DNA from: Pedobacter steynii
GTDB lineage: Bacteria; Bacteroidota; Bacteroidia; Sphingobacteriales; Sphingobacteriaceae
Direction of reading: 5' to 3'
DNA length: 64,000 nt
NCBI RefSeq assembly: GCF_001721645.1
Contig: NZ_CP017141.1
Coordinates: 3,224,001-3,288,000, forward strand
Part shown: positions 47,433 through 55,578 of the stretch, piece after piece
Layout: every line of letters starts with the position of its first letter
Numbering within the stretch: the stretch's first letter is position 1
The notes under the pieces: generated by a model
What the model was told of the DNA's origin: nothing
Seen by the model: the letters and a program-made list of their open reading frames with translations, nothing else
Databases searched by the model: none
Translations under genes and position numbers: made by a program

Positions 47433-50240
47433 TTGAAATCACAACTAAATCTTAAAAAGGCAATAATTACTGCTTTATTCGTAATTATTGGCGCAACAGT
47501 ATTTGCTCAAACCGGCAAAATTTCTGGTAAAGTATCTGATAAGAAAACCGGTGAAACACTGATCGGTGTGACGGTAAAGATTGCAGGTACGACTAAAGGT
47601 ATGTCGACAGATGTAGAGGGACGATACATCATTGGGGGATTAACTGCCGGAAAATATACCATAGAGGCATCCTATGTTGGTTATGCTACCAAGAATATTA
47701 CAGAAGTAGAAGTTAAAAATAATGCTTCTGCTCCTGTTGATATTGTAATGGAAGAATCAGGTTCTCAGAAGCTGAATGAGGTAGTGATTACGGCTACTGT
47801 TAAACAGGAATCGGTAAATACATTGTACAATCGTCAAAGGACAAATGTTAGTATCTCTGATGGTATTTCTGCCGATCAGATCAGACGATCTCCGGATAGA
47901 AATACTTCAGAAGTTTTAAAGCGTGTAAGTGGTACCAGTATTCAGGATAATAAATTCATTATTGTTAGGGGACTAAGTGACCGGTATAATGCTACTTTAC
48001 TGAACAATGCGATTCTGCCAAGTTCGGAGCCAGATAGAAAAGCATTTTCATTCGATATCATCCCTTCTAATATGGTGGATAATATCGTGATTAATAAAAC
48101 AGCCTCACCGGATCTTCCTGGTGATTTTTCCGGAGGGGTAGTGCAGGTTTTAACAAAAGATATCCCTACCGAGAATTATATCTTCGTTTCAGCAGGTGCA
48201 GGTTATAACTCACAATCTACGTTTAAAGACTTCCTTTTAGGAGATAAATCCGGAGTAGAAAATTTTGGATATGTGAACAGCAGCAGAAACATCCCTAAAG
48301 GAATTGTTTCTACCAGCCGATATCAACTATTGTCCGACCGTGATAAAATCGCTTCAGGTAAACTATTTCAAAATTCATTCAACGTTAATCATCATAATTC
48401 AGCGTCACCTTCACAAGCTTATCAGCTGAGTACAGGATTGCGTAAAACACTGAAGAATGAGGCGAGTATCGGTGCTATTCTATCGCTCAACTATAGAAGT
48501 GGAGAAAGCATGACTAAGAGTGAAAGATTTGAATACAATCAGGATAAAGCCGAATACGATTTCAATGACAACACTTACAAATTCAGTTCTTCAGTTGGTG
48601 CGCTGGCAAATATTGCATATATAAAAGGAAATAATAAGATTGCATTCAAGAATATCTACAATATCTCGTTAGACAATACCTATACTGAGCGCGAGGGTAC
48701 CCTGATCATTGATAAGCTTCAACGAAAAGGATATTCTTTTGATTTGGTAAGCAAATCATTATTGAATAGTCAGTTGGAAGGTGAGCACAAATTGTCATGG
48801 AAAGACTTAAAGATAAACTGGAATTTAGGGTATTCTTACTCTGACCGTTTGCAGCCGGATCTTAAATCTATCAATTATGATTTGAAGGAGGGTGAAAGTA
48901 CTTATCAGGCTGTCGTGCCTAATGGAACCGCATCCAGAACTGATGCCAGTCGTTTCTTCTCAGATTTATTCGAAGATAGTTATAACGGAGGAGTCAATGT
49001 AACCTTACCTTTTATGTTTTTGAAAGAGAAAAGTGCATTAAAAGTAGGCGCATTAAAACAATATAAAGTCAGGGATTTCAGCGCACGTAAATTTGGATAC
49101 ATAAAATCTTTTTCCACTGGAGAGTTTAATCAAAACCTGCTTACTTTACCAGTTGATCAGATCTTCAACCCAAATAACCTGAATGATAACGGATTTATTC
49201 TTGATGAGGGAACTGAAGCAACAGATAGATATGATGCGACGTCGGATCTAAATGCTGGTTATGTAATGTTGGATACTCGTTTTGGAAAGAAATTCCGTGT
49301 TTCATTTGGAGCAAGGTTGGAAGATTCTTATCAACATATTAATACCGCTGATAACTCTGGTAATAAATTGAAAGTAAACAACCAGTTCCTGGACATCCTT
49401 CCTTCGTTAAATGCAACATATAATTTGTCAGAACAGTCTAATCTTCGTTTCTCCGCATCGAATACAGTTACACGTCCGGAACTTAGAGAGCTTTCTAATT
49501 TTGGATTTTTTGATTACATCTCGAAAAGAATTTTGATCGGTAATCCGGATTTAAAGAGAAGTCAGAATACAAACATAGATATCAAATATGAATTGTTTCC
49601 TGGTGCAGGACAGGTAGTTTCAGTTTCAGGTTATTACAAATATTTTAAGAACCCTATTGAGCAGGTTGTTTCATCCGGAAGTGTGAAAAATGTAACCTTC
49701 CAGAATGCAAACTCAGCTACAACGTATGGTGTTGAGTTAGAAGTAAGAAAGAACCTGGGCTTTATTCAGGAAGGAAGCTTTCTTCAGAACTTAACGGCTT
49801 ATGCAAATTCAGCATTGATATTTTCTACTGTTAACCTAAATAGCCTGGTGTCAGAAATTACAAATCGGGCATTACAGGGTCAATCTCCATATTTGATCAA
49901 TGCAGGATTATTATACAACGATCCAATTAGTAATTTATCTTTTAATGTATTATACAACAGGATTGGGGAACGTATTTCGGAAGTAGGGTATCAGGGATAT
50001 AACGACATCTATGAAAAGGGAAGAAATATGGTAGACTTTCAGATTTCTAAGAAGATAATGAAGAGCAGAGGAGAACTTAGATTGAATCTATCAGATATTT
50101 TGAACGAGAAAATCATGTTCTATCAAAATACCGACAATAATAAAACCTATCAAAAAGGTGATAACATCATGAATACCGCCCGCGTTGGTTTTGGGGCTAA
50201 CCTGACCTTCACTTATAACTTCGGATTAAATAAGAAATAG
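47433..50240 (+). CDS. TonB-dependent receptor with CarboxypepD_reg domain (likely phosphate-regulated)
   Basis: 935 residues from a TTG start at 47433, the only start that keeps the signal peptide (KAIITALFVIIGATVFAQ). Domains: CarboxypepD_reg-like beta-sandwich (~30-110, ISGKVSDKKTGETLIGVTV), plug (SDGISADQIRRSPDRNTSEVLKRVSG, IVRGLSDRYNATLLNN) and a barrel ending TFTYNFGLNKK. It is shorter than SusC and lacks a SusD partner; the next gene encodes a surface lipoprotein instead. Such receptor-lipoprotein pairs occur in Bacteroidota. The Pho-box-like promoter suggests import of a phosphorus-containing compound; the ligand is not visible in the sequence. Confidence 0.9.
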   Translation: MKSQLNLKKAIITALFVIIGATVFAQTGKISGKVSDKKTGETLIGVTVKIAGTTKGMSTDVEGRYIIGGLTAGKYTIEASYVGYATKNITEVEVKNNASAPVDIVMEESGSQKLNEVVITATVKQESVNTLYNRQRTNVSISDGISADQIRRSPDRNTSEVLKRVSGTSIQDNKFIIVRGLSDRYNATLLNNAILPSSEPDRKAFSFDIIPSNMVDNIVINKTASPDLPGDFSGGVVQVLTKDIPTENYIFVSAGAGYNSQSTFKDFLLGDKSGVENFGYVNSSRNIPKGIVSTSRYQLLSDRDKIASGKLFQNSFNVNHHNSASPSQAYQLSTGLRKTLKNEASIGAILSLNYRSGESMTKSERFEYNQDKAEYDFNDNTYKFSSSVGALANIAYIKGNNKIAFKNIYNISLDNTYTEREGTLIIDKLQRKGYSFDLVSKSLLNSQLEGEHKLSWKDLKINWNLGYSYSDRLQPDLKSINYDLKEGESTYQAVVPNGTASRTDASRFFSDLFEDSYNGGVNVTLPFMFLKEKSALKVGALKQYKVRDFSARKFGYIKSFSTGEFNQNLLTLPVDQIFNPNNLNDNGFILDEGTEATDRYDATSDLNAGYVMLDTRFGKKFRVSFGARLEDSYQHINTADNSGNKLKVNNQFLDILPSLNATYNLSEQSNLRFSASNTVTRPELRELSNFGFFDYISKRILIGNPDLKRSQNTNIDIKYELFPGAGQVVSVSGYYKYFKNPIEQVVSSGSVKNVTFQNANSATTYGVELEVRKNLGFIQEGSFLQNLTAYANSALIFSTVNLNSLVSEITNRALQGQSPYLINAGLLYNDPISNLSFNVLYNRIGERISEVGYQGYNDIYEKGRNMVDFQISKKIMKSRGELRLNLSDILNEKIMFYQNTDNNKTYQKGDNIMNTARVGFGANLTFTYNFGLNKK

Positions 50241-50248
50241 TCAATCAG

Positions 50249-50326
50249 TTAATATTTAGGTAACAGATTGATCATTAAAAATTAAACATAGCTTAATCTA
50301 TTGGCAACGTTGAGCTGATATTTTTG
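50249..50326 (+). promoter_or_regulatory. Pho-box-like heptamer array and -7 element for the lipoprotein gene
   Basis: Heptamers every 11 bp: TTAATAT (50249), GTAACAG (50260), ATCATTA (50271), TTAAACA (50282), TTAATCT (50293) and GCAACGT (50304). Exactly 8 bp later comes TATTTTTG (50319-50326), a TAnnTTTG -7 element, with the ATG at 50351. No TTTG -33 element is present. Layout and spacing match the array at 47332, so the two adjacent genes probably respond to the same regulator although they have separate promoters. Confidence 0.65.
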
Positions 50327-50350
50327 TACAAAACTTAATAGCAAAAAACA

Positions 50351-51688
50351 ATGAAAAGACAAAACCTATCAATTCTTTTTTTAGCAGCAGCAATGGCTTT
50401 TGCATCCTGCAGAAAATCTGATAATAATGATAATGGTGAATTGCCTGCAAAAACTCCTGAGTCAATTAGCGGTGATATCACAACAAGTAAAACCTTAACC
50501 TCAGATAGAACATGGATCTTGGACGGAACTGTATTTGTAAGAAGCGGTTCAATTTTAACCGTTGAACCAGGTACAGTTATTAGAGCAAAACAAGGAACCA
50601 AAGCTGCTTTGATAATTGACAAAGGAGCTAAAATAATCGCTGATGGTACTGCTGCTAAACCTATAGTCTTCACTTCTGGTAAAGATGCAGGTAGCAGAGC
50701 TCCGGGCGACTGGGGTGGAATTATCCTGGTAGGACGTGCAACTACAAACAGAACAACTGCTGTACCAGTAGAGGGTGGAGTGGCACTTACTTATGGTACA
50801 GATAAAATTGATGATGACAACTCAGGAACATTGAGATATGTGCGTATTGAATATGCTGGTATCGGTGTTAATGATAGCGAGATCAATGCCTTGACATTTT
50901 ATGCAGTTGGTAACAAAACTATCGTAGAAAATGTTCAGACTGTTTATGCCAATGATGATGCTTTTGAATTCTTCGGTGGTACTGTTAACTGCAAAAACTT
51001 AGTGGCTTTTGGCACAGCTGATGATGACTTCGATTTTGACTTTGGATTTAATGGTAGCGTGCAGTTTGCTGTAGCAATCAGAGATCCAAAATTTGTGGAT
51101 GCGGCTGACGATGGTAACGGTATTGAATGTGATAACGATAAGGATGGTACAAATGCGAGCCCGATTACACAACCTAAATTATCTAACATTACTATAGTAG
51201 GTCCTAACAATGCTGCTAATACATCTGCAAGACATGCTTATGGAAATCGTTGGAGAAGAGGCACTAAATTTATCTTTAATAACTCTATTCTTCTTGGAGC
51301 TCAAAAAGGAGGATTAAATATTGAATCTGATAAAGCAGCAAACTTCTATAAGAATGGTGATTCACAATTTAAAAACAATATCGTGGCTTCTTATGGAGTT
51401 CCATTCCTAACAAATGCTACTGCATCAGTCCTTACTGCTGCTGAAATGCAAGCTAAAGTGTTAGTAGATGGTGGTGTTGCATTTGTTGATGGAAATACAA
51501 GCGTTAAATTAACTAGCCCATTCTCTTTGACTGCTCCTGATTTCTTGCCTGCTGTTGGTTCTCCTGCATTGAGCGGAACCTGGGTAGCTACAACAGGTGC
51601 TAGTGCAGTTACTTACCGTGGTGCTTTTGGTAATACAGACTGGACCAAAGGATGGACCAACTGGGATGCCCAAAATACGAAATACTAA
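50351..51688 (+). CDS. Surface lipoprotein with beta-helix fold, partner of the TonB receptor
   Basis: 445 residues with a lipoprotein signal (MKRQNLSILFLAAAMAFASC, Cys20). The N-terminal part carries hydrophobic turns such as ILTVEPGTVIRAKQGTKAALIIDKG, typical of a right-handed beta-helix, then Asp-rich stretches (TADDDFDFDFGFNG, IECDNDKDGTN) that could bind calcium or another metal. The end has a WTNWDAQNTKY motif. I do not know a defined family function. Its gene follows the receptor by 110 bp and has its own Pho-box-like promoter. It is likely a surface-exposed binding protein or hydrolase supplying the receptor with substrate. Confidence 0.8.
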   Translation: MKRQNLSILFLAAAMAFASCRKSDNNDNGELPAKTPESISGDITTSKTLTSDRTWILDGTVFVRSGSILTVEPGTVIRAKQGTKAALIIDKGAKIIADGTAAKPIVFTSGKDAGSRAPGDWGGIILVGRATTNRTTAVPVEGGVALTYGTDKIDDDNSGTLRYVRIEYAGIGVNDSEINALTFYAVGNKTIVENVQTVYANDDAFEFFGGTVNCKNLVAFGTADDDFDFDFGFNGSVQFAVAIRDPKFVDAADDGNGIECDNDKDGTNASPITQPKLSNITIVGPNNAANTSARHAYGNRWRRGTKFIFNNSILLGAQKGGLNIESDKAANFYKNGDSQFKNNIVASYGVPFLTNATASVLTAAEMQAKVLVDGGVAFVDGNTSVKLTSPFSLTAPDFLPAVGSPALSGTWVATTGASAVTYRGAFGNTDWTKGWTNWDAQNTKY

Positions 51689-51708
51689 TACTTTTAAGTA
51701 ATCATAGA

Positions 51709-51745
51709 AAAAGCCCGGAAGCAATTGCTTCCGGGCTTTTCTGTT
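51709..51745 (+). terminator. Strong intrinsic terminator after the lipoprotein gene
   Basis: A perfect 14-bp stem, AAAAGCCCGGAAGC (51709-51722) and its complement (51727-51740), with an AATT loop, followed by CTGTTTATTT. Confidence 0.9.
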
Positions 51746-51812
51746 TATTTCGGATTCTCTGTAAAATCTGGTTTGACGGGATTTTACAGGCAATATGTTA
51801 AGTATTGTTAAA

Positions 51813-51857
51813 ATAATGGGCAATTAACGAATCCTTAACATCATGCCCTTACCTTTG
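51813..51857 (+). promoter_or_regulatory. Orphan Pho-box-like promoter
   Basis: ATAATGG (51813), TTAACGA (51824) and TTAACAT (51835) are spaced by 11 bp; 8 bp after the last is TACCTTTG (51850-51857), a TAnnTTTG -7 element. Heptamer spacing and the 8-bp gap equal those of the two receptor-region promoters. It points right, but no protein gene follows on this strand before the terminator at 51908. Confidence 0.6.
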
Positions 51858-51862
51858 TGGCA

Positions 51863-51945
51863 TAAATATTTGGTTAGTATTTATAAGTTTAGGTTTAGTT
51901 GATAAACAAAGAGCCACGATGGATGTCGTGGCTCTTTGCTTTTAG
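51863..51945 (+). ncRNA. Predicted short RNA from the orphan Pho-box-like promoter
   Basis: From the predicted start about 6 nt after the -7 element, the transcript would run ~75-80 nt to a perfect 12-bp stem (51908-51919 and 51926-51937) and TTTGCTTTT. A second small stem, GTTTA/TAAAC, precedes it. The only ORF inside is 8 codons long. Its 3' end reaches the last codons of the olsF-like gene in antisense. Presence of the RNA is inferred from promoter plus terminator. Confidence 0.4.
51901..51937. terminator. Bidirectional terminator between the predicted RNA and the olsF-like gene
   Basis: AAAGAGCCACGA (51908-51919) and TCGTGGCTCTTT (51926-51937) form a perfect stem with a 6-nt loop. T-runs lie on both sides in the sense of each strand (TTTGCTTTT rightward, TTTGTTTATC leftward), so it can end the olsF-like transcript as well as a rightward one. 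Confidence 0.8.
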
Positions 51946-53693
51946 AAATTCTTGCCAATCTTCTCCAGCATTTCTGCAGGGATATTCCGCATATCTACTA
52001 CCAGAAATCCATCGAGGCAATCGGAGAACTTAGGGTCTATATTGAAACAGATAATCTTCGCATTCAGGTTCATGTACTGTCTTAACAATACCGGAATTTT
52101 GATGTGCGAATTTTCAATATCTGAAATTAAACTATCCAGATCTTTTAAAGATTCGCTGCTTTCAATCAAAAGGTTTTTATCTATAGCAGAGAGATCTGCT
52201 TTAAATTTGTTTTTAGGCTTCACATAAGCCGCCAGTTCGTAATCAAAGTGGTTCTTGGTAATGTAATCCACAATGAGTGATTTGGAGAACTTGGAGAAGT
52301 TATTACTGATACTTACCGGACCAAACATATAGCGGTATTGAGGATTGTCCAGCAAATATTTTAAAATCCCTTTCCATAGTAAAAAGAGCGGTAAAGGTTT
52401 TTGTTGATACTCCTTACGGATCCAGGACCTGCCTAATTCTATTCCTTTTCGTAGCAATGGATAAAAAGGCTCTTTAATTTTAAAGAGTTCAGAAAGATAA
52501 AATCCTCTTCTGCCCATCGTATTCAGGATCTCATCTCCTTTGCCAATACGGTAGGCGCCTACGATGTTCTGCTGATCCTTATCCCAGATGAACAAATGAT
52601 GATAGTAGATGTCATAATTGTCCAGATCTATTTTCTTATTCGTTCCTTCTCCAACTTCTCTGAAAGTAATCTCACGCAAGCGGCCGATCTCCCGTAATAT
52701 ATTCGGGATAATTGAGGTTGGGGTAATATAAACTTCGTAATTCTTCTCCTGCCATACTCTGAAGCTTTCCAGGTCCTCAATCTCTCCTACAATCAGGGAA
52801 CGTTCGGTTTCCTCGATAACCGGCTCTGGTGTTTTTTTGATTTTAAAGAGATTGATGGGGTTAAATAATTTTTTTTCTTCTTCAAGACCTGTGCCTAAAG
52901 CATAAGTGCGGGCACGTAAGAAATCAAGTAACTTATTGGTGTTGTTTCTATAAGATATGTCTTCAATATGAATGGGTTTGCCAATTCTGACTTTTATTTT
53001 AAGACCTTGTTTATTCAGGAATTCCGAAGGAAGTTTTGCCGTTCTCAGTGTCGGGTGAATGAAACTCAGGATATTAAACAATACCCCGTTATTACCATGG
53101 AAATAAATCGGAACCACAGGTACTTTTGCCCTTGCAATCAGTTTACCTACTACCGGATGCCATAGCCTGTCGGTGATTTCCTGTTTATCCAAGCTGAAGG
53201 TCGAAACCTCACCGGCAGGGAATATCCCGATAGGAGTACCACTTTGCAAGAGGTCAAACGTTGCTTTAAGTCCGCTGATGCTGGACGTATGCTGTACGTT
53301 TTCAAACGGATTTACGGCAACAAAGAATTCACTTAGGTTGGGGATTTTTTTAAGGATGAAGTTAACCATCACTTTAGCTTCCGGTCTTACGGTACATAAA
53401 AGTTTTACCAGTGCTAATCCTTCTATTCCTCCATAAGGATGGTTGGCTATTGCAATAAAGCCTCCGGTTTTCGGAATGCTTTTTAAGTCGTCCTCATCAA
53501 AATCTATGCTTACCCCGATTGTTTCCAGTATTTTGTCAACAAACTCTAAACCGTTAAAATGTTCATTTTGGGAAAAAACCTTATTGATGTCATTCAATTT
53601 CATCATCTCCATAAGCAGGGCGGCCAGGCCGGGCACACCTAACTTATCTATCTTAGTGGCCTTTGCAAACTCTTTGGTGGTTATGATCTTCAT
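51942..53693 (-). CDS. OlsF-like bifunctional acyltransferase for N-acyl amino acid lipids (PlsC-GNAT fusion)
   Basis: 583 residues. The first half is a PlsC-type O-acyltransferase (FIAIANHPYGGIEGLALV with His85, VMVNFILKKIP, IGIFPAGEVSTF, VPVVPIYFHG); the usual HxxxxD box has its acid two residues later than normal (Glu91). Residues ~310-480 are an OlsB/hemolysin-type GNAT N-acyltransferase (VGAYRIGKGDEI, YLSELFKI, ELGRSWIRKEY, PLFLLWKGI, YMFGPVSISNN). OlsF, described from Serratia and Flavobacterium, joins the same two activities and makes ornithine lipid; related enzymes make glycine lipids. These phosphorus-free lipids replace phospholipids in phosphate shortage, fitting the neighbouring Pho-box-like promoters. 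Its own promoter lacks that array. Confidence 0.82.
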   Translation of the reverse strand: MKIITTKEFAKATKIDKLGVPGLAALLMEMMKLNDINKVFSQNEHFNGLEFVDKILETIGVSIDFDEDDLKSIPKTGGFIAIANHPYGGIEGLALVKLLCTVRPEAKVMVNFILKKIPNLSEFFVAVNPFENVQHTSSISGLKATFDLLQSGTPIGIFPAGEVSTFSLDKQEITDRLWHPVVGKLIARAKVPVVPIYFHGNNGVLFNILSFIHPTLRTAKLPSEFLNKQGLKIKVRIGKPIHIEDISYRNNTNKLLDFLRARTYALGTGLEEEKKLFNPINLFKIKKTPEPVIEETERSLIVGEIEDLESFRVWQEKNYEVYITPTSIIPNILREIGRLREITFREVGEGTNKKIDLDNYDIYYHHLFIWDKDQQNIVGAYRIGKGDEILNTMGRRGFYLSELFKIKEPFYPLLRKGIELGRSWIRKEYQQKPLPLFLLWKGILKYLLDNPQYRYMFGPVSISNNFSKFSKSLIVDYITKNHFDYELAAYVKPKNKFKADLSAIDKNLLIESSESLKDLDSLISDIENSHIKIPVLLRQYMNLNAKIICFNIDPKFSDCLDGFLVVDMRNIPAEMLEKIGKNF

Positions 53694-53724
53694 TTAATTT
53701 TGTTTGTGAATAATAAAGCAATTT

Positions 53725-53732
53725 CAAAAATA
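53725..53732 (-). promoter_or_regulatory. Putative -7 element of the olsF-like gene
   Basis: Minus-strand TATTTTTG matches TAnnTTTG, 31 bp before the ATG. No 11-bp heptamer array lies upstream of it. Confidence 0.4.
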
Positions 53733-53774
53733 AGATTTATATTTTTAAATAACAGTAAGTAGATTAGACAGGTG

Positions 53775-54689
53775 ATGAGAAAATGGCTAAATAACTACTT
53801 TGAATTTTCCAGAAAGGAATTTAATGGCCTGATGGTTTTGTTGACGCTCATTGCCGGTATAGCTGTCTTTCCAACTGTTTACCGCATGTTATGGCCTTTG
53901 GAGCTACCTACAGAGGAAGAGCAGCTTGCCGTACTGAAATTTGCGATGGCCGCCAAACAGGATCAGGATAAAGAATCAGACCCTGGAGTTTTTTCGGCCA
54001 AAGCGTATTTAAAAAGAGTAAAGCCGGTATTATTTTATTTCGATCCCAACACTATTGATCTGATTGGATGGCAAAAATTAGGCTTGTCAGAAAAGCAGGC
54101 TCAGGGTATTTTAAATTACCGGTCAAAGGGCGGCGTATTCCGTAAAAAAGCCGACCTGCAAAAAATGTATACCATTAGTCCGGGATTATATCAGTTACTG
54201 GAACCATATGTGCAAATCGCCGGAGATGAACTTTCTTCGTTACCCAGGACAAAGGTCAGTAGCCAGGAACAAGCTTCCATTCCTAAAGAATTTAAGCTGA
54301 TAGAGCTAAACGGAGCCGATACGGCGGCGCTTGATGAAATCAGGGGAATAGGTAAGGTGTTTGCCAGAAGAATTGTAGCGTATAGAGAAAGGATCGGTGG
54401 ATTTTATAAAAAGGAGCAGCTGATGGAAGTATTTGGTATAGATTCCTTAAAATATAATGAGATTAAGGCTCAGGTAGCCGTAGATCCTGATAAGCTGAAA
54501 AGGATCAATATCAATACGGTTGAGGTCAATGATTTTAGGAATCATCCCTATATCCGTTATAAACAAGTAAATGCACTGATACAATATAGAAAACAACACG
54601 GAAATTATAGTAATATTGCCGACTTAAATAAGGTTGCCATTTTAACACCTGAAATTATAGGGAGGCTGGCGCCTTATCTTATTTTTTAA
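53775..54689 (+). CDS. Membrane-anchored helix-hairpin-helix (ComEA-like) protein
   Basis: 304 residues from ATG 53775; the GTG at 53772 is in frame directly before it. After a short cytosolic start (MRKWLNNYFEFSRKEFNG) comes one membrane helix (LMVLLTLIAGIAVFPTVYRML), then three helix-hairpin-helix units: NTIDLIGWQKLGLSEKQAQGI, NGADTAALDEIRGIGKVFARRI and INTVEVNDFRNHPYIRYKQVN. This is a ComEA-like DNA-binding arrangement, associated with DNA uptake or with non-specific DNA binding at the membrane. The stop is 2 bp before apt, so both are co-translated. Confidence 0.85.
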   Translation: MRKWLNNYFEFSRKEFNGLMVLLTLIAGIAVFPTVYRMLWPLELPTEEEQLAVLKFAMAAKQDQDKESDPGVFSAKAYLKRVKPVLFYFDPNTIDLIGWQKLGLSEKQAQGILNYRSKGGVFRKKADLQKMYTISPGLYQLLEPYVQIAGDELSSLPRTKVSSQEQASIPKEFKLIELNGADTAALDEIRGIGKVFARRIVAYRERIGGFYKKEQLMEVFGIDSLKYNEIKAQVAVDPDKLKRININTVEVNDFRNHPYIRYKQVNALIQYRKQHGNYSNIADLNKVAILTPEIIGRLAPYLIF

Positions 54690-54691
54690 AG

Positions 54692-55219
54692 ATGATTGAA
54701 GAAAAAATTAAGCAGACTGTCCGCGATGTAAACGATTTCCCGAAACCGGGGATTATTTTCAAGGACATTACTCCAATCCTGAAAGATCCGAAATTATGCA
54801 TGGAGATTACCGAAGCGCTTGCGGCGCAGTTGCAGGGGGTAGAAATTGATGTGGTTGCGGGAATCGAAAGCCGGGGCTTTTTATTTGGACCGGCATTGGC
54901 ACAGCTTTTAAATGTGCCTTTTGTCCCGATTCGTAAAGCAGGAAAATTACCTTATAAGACGATACAGCAATCTTATGACCTGGAATATGGGACCGCAACC
55001 ATTGAGGTTCATGAAGATGCTTTGCTTGCCGGCCAACGGGTCCTGATCCATGATGATCTTCTGGCTACAGGAGGGACCGTTGTGGCAGCCTCCAAACTCG
55101 TGATGCAGTTAGGCGCAGCAGTGGCTGGCTATTCGTTTATCATTAGTCTGGATTTCTTAAATGGGAGAGCGCGTTTAAGTCCTTATGCTGGCCATGTTTG
55201 CTCACTGGCTTCATACTAG
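54692..55219 (+). CDS. apt: Adenine phosphoribosyltransferase
   Basis: 175 residues, the usual length. It salvages adenine with PRPP to form AMP. Motifs: DFPKPGIIFKDITPIL at the start, GIESRGFLFGPALA, PVRKAGKLP-type block (FVPIRKAGKLPYKT), and the PRPP-binding VLIHDDLLATGGTVVA. The ATG follows the HhH-protein stop by two bases. Confidence 0.97.
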   Translation: MIEEKIKQTVRDVNDFPKPGIIFKDITPILKDPKLCMEITEALAAQLQGVEIDVVAGIESRGFLFGPALAQLLNVPFVPIRKAGKLPYKTIQQSYDLEYGTATIEVHEDALLAGQRVLIHDDLLATGGTVVAASKLVMQLGAAVAGYSFIISLDFLNGRARLSPYAGHVCSLASY

Positions 55220-55578
55220 CTCATTTCCATGATTTGTATGAATGCAATCCTAAACTGTTTAGGATTGCATGTTCATAAATATAGGGGGGGAGTTATATAT
55301 TAGGAGCTAATTTTGCAGGCCTGATAGAAGCAAAATATAAATAGTGCTATTGCAATGACCTTCAGTATGAGAATCGAATACCGGGTCACATACGATTTGT
55401 TGATGTTTTTGAGATACATTGTGATTATATTTAGATGAATAGTTTGATTTCCCTATTAATGCTTTGGATAAGCAATGTTACTTTTTTATTTTGCCGTAAA
55501 ATTACAGGACGATATGGGGAATATCAACTGAGAAAATACGCAGTTTTGATTGTTTAATTTGTCAAAGACCTAAAGAAA
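55220..55578. other. 359-bp gene-free region with a perfect hairpin
   Basis: The arms ATGCAATCCTAAA (55242-55254) and TTTAGGATTGCAT (55258-55270) are exact complements around a 3-nt centre; an outer TATGA/TCATA pair extends the stem. No T-run follows, so it is an atypical terminator for apt or an RNA-stability element. The rest, up to the PAS-LuxR gene, is AT-rich and shows no promoter matching TTTG/TAnnTTTG fully; TAGTTTG near 55440 is close. Confidence 0.5.

Noticed and set aside
51919..51945. Eight-codon ORF (MDVVALCF) in the predicted small RNA
   Set aside because: It starts within the terminator stem and is too short to support as a gene.
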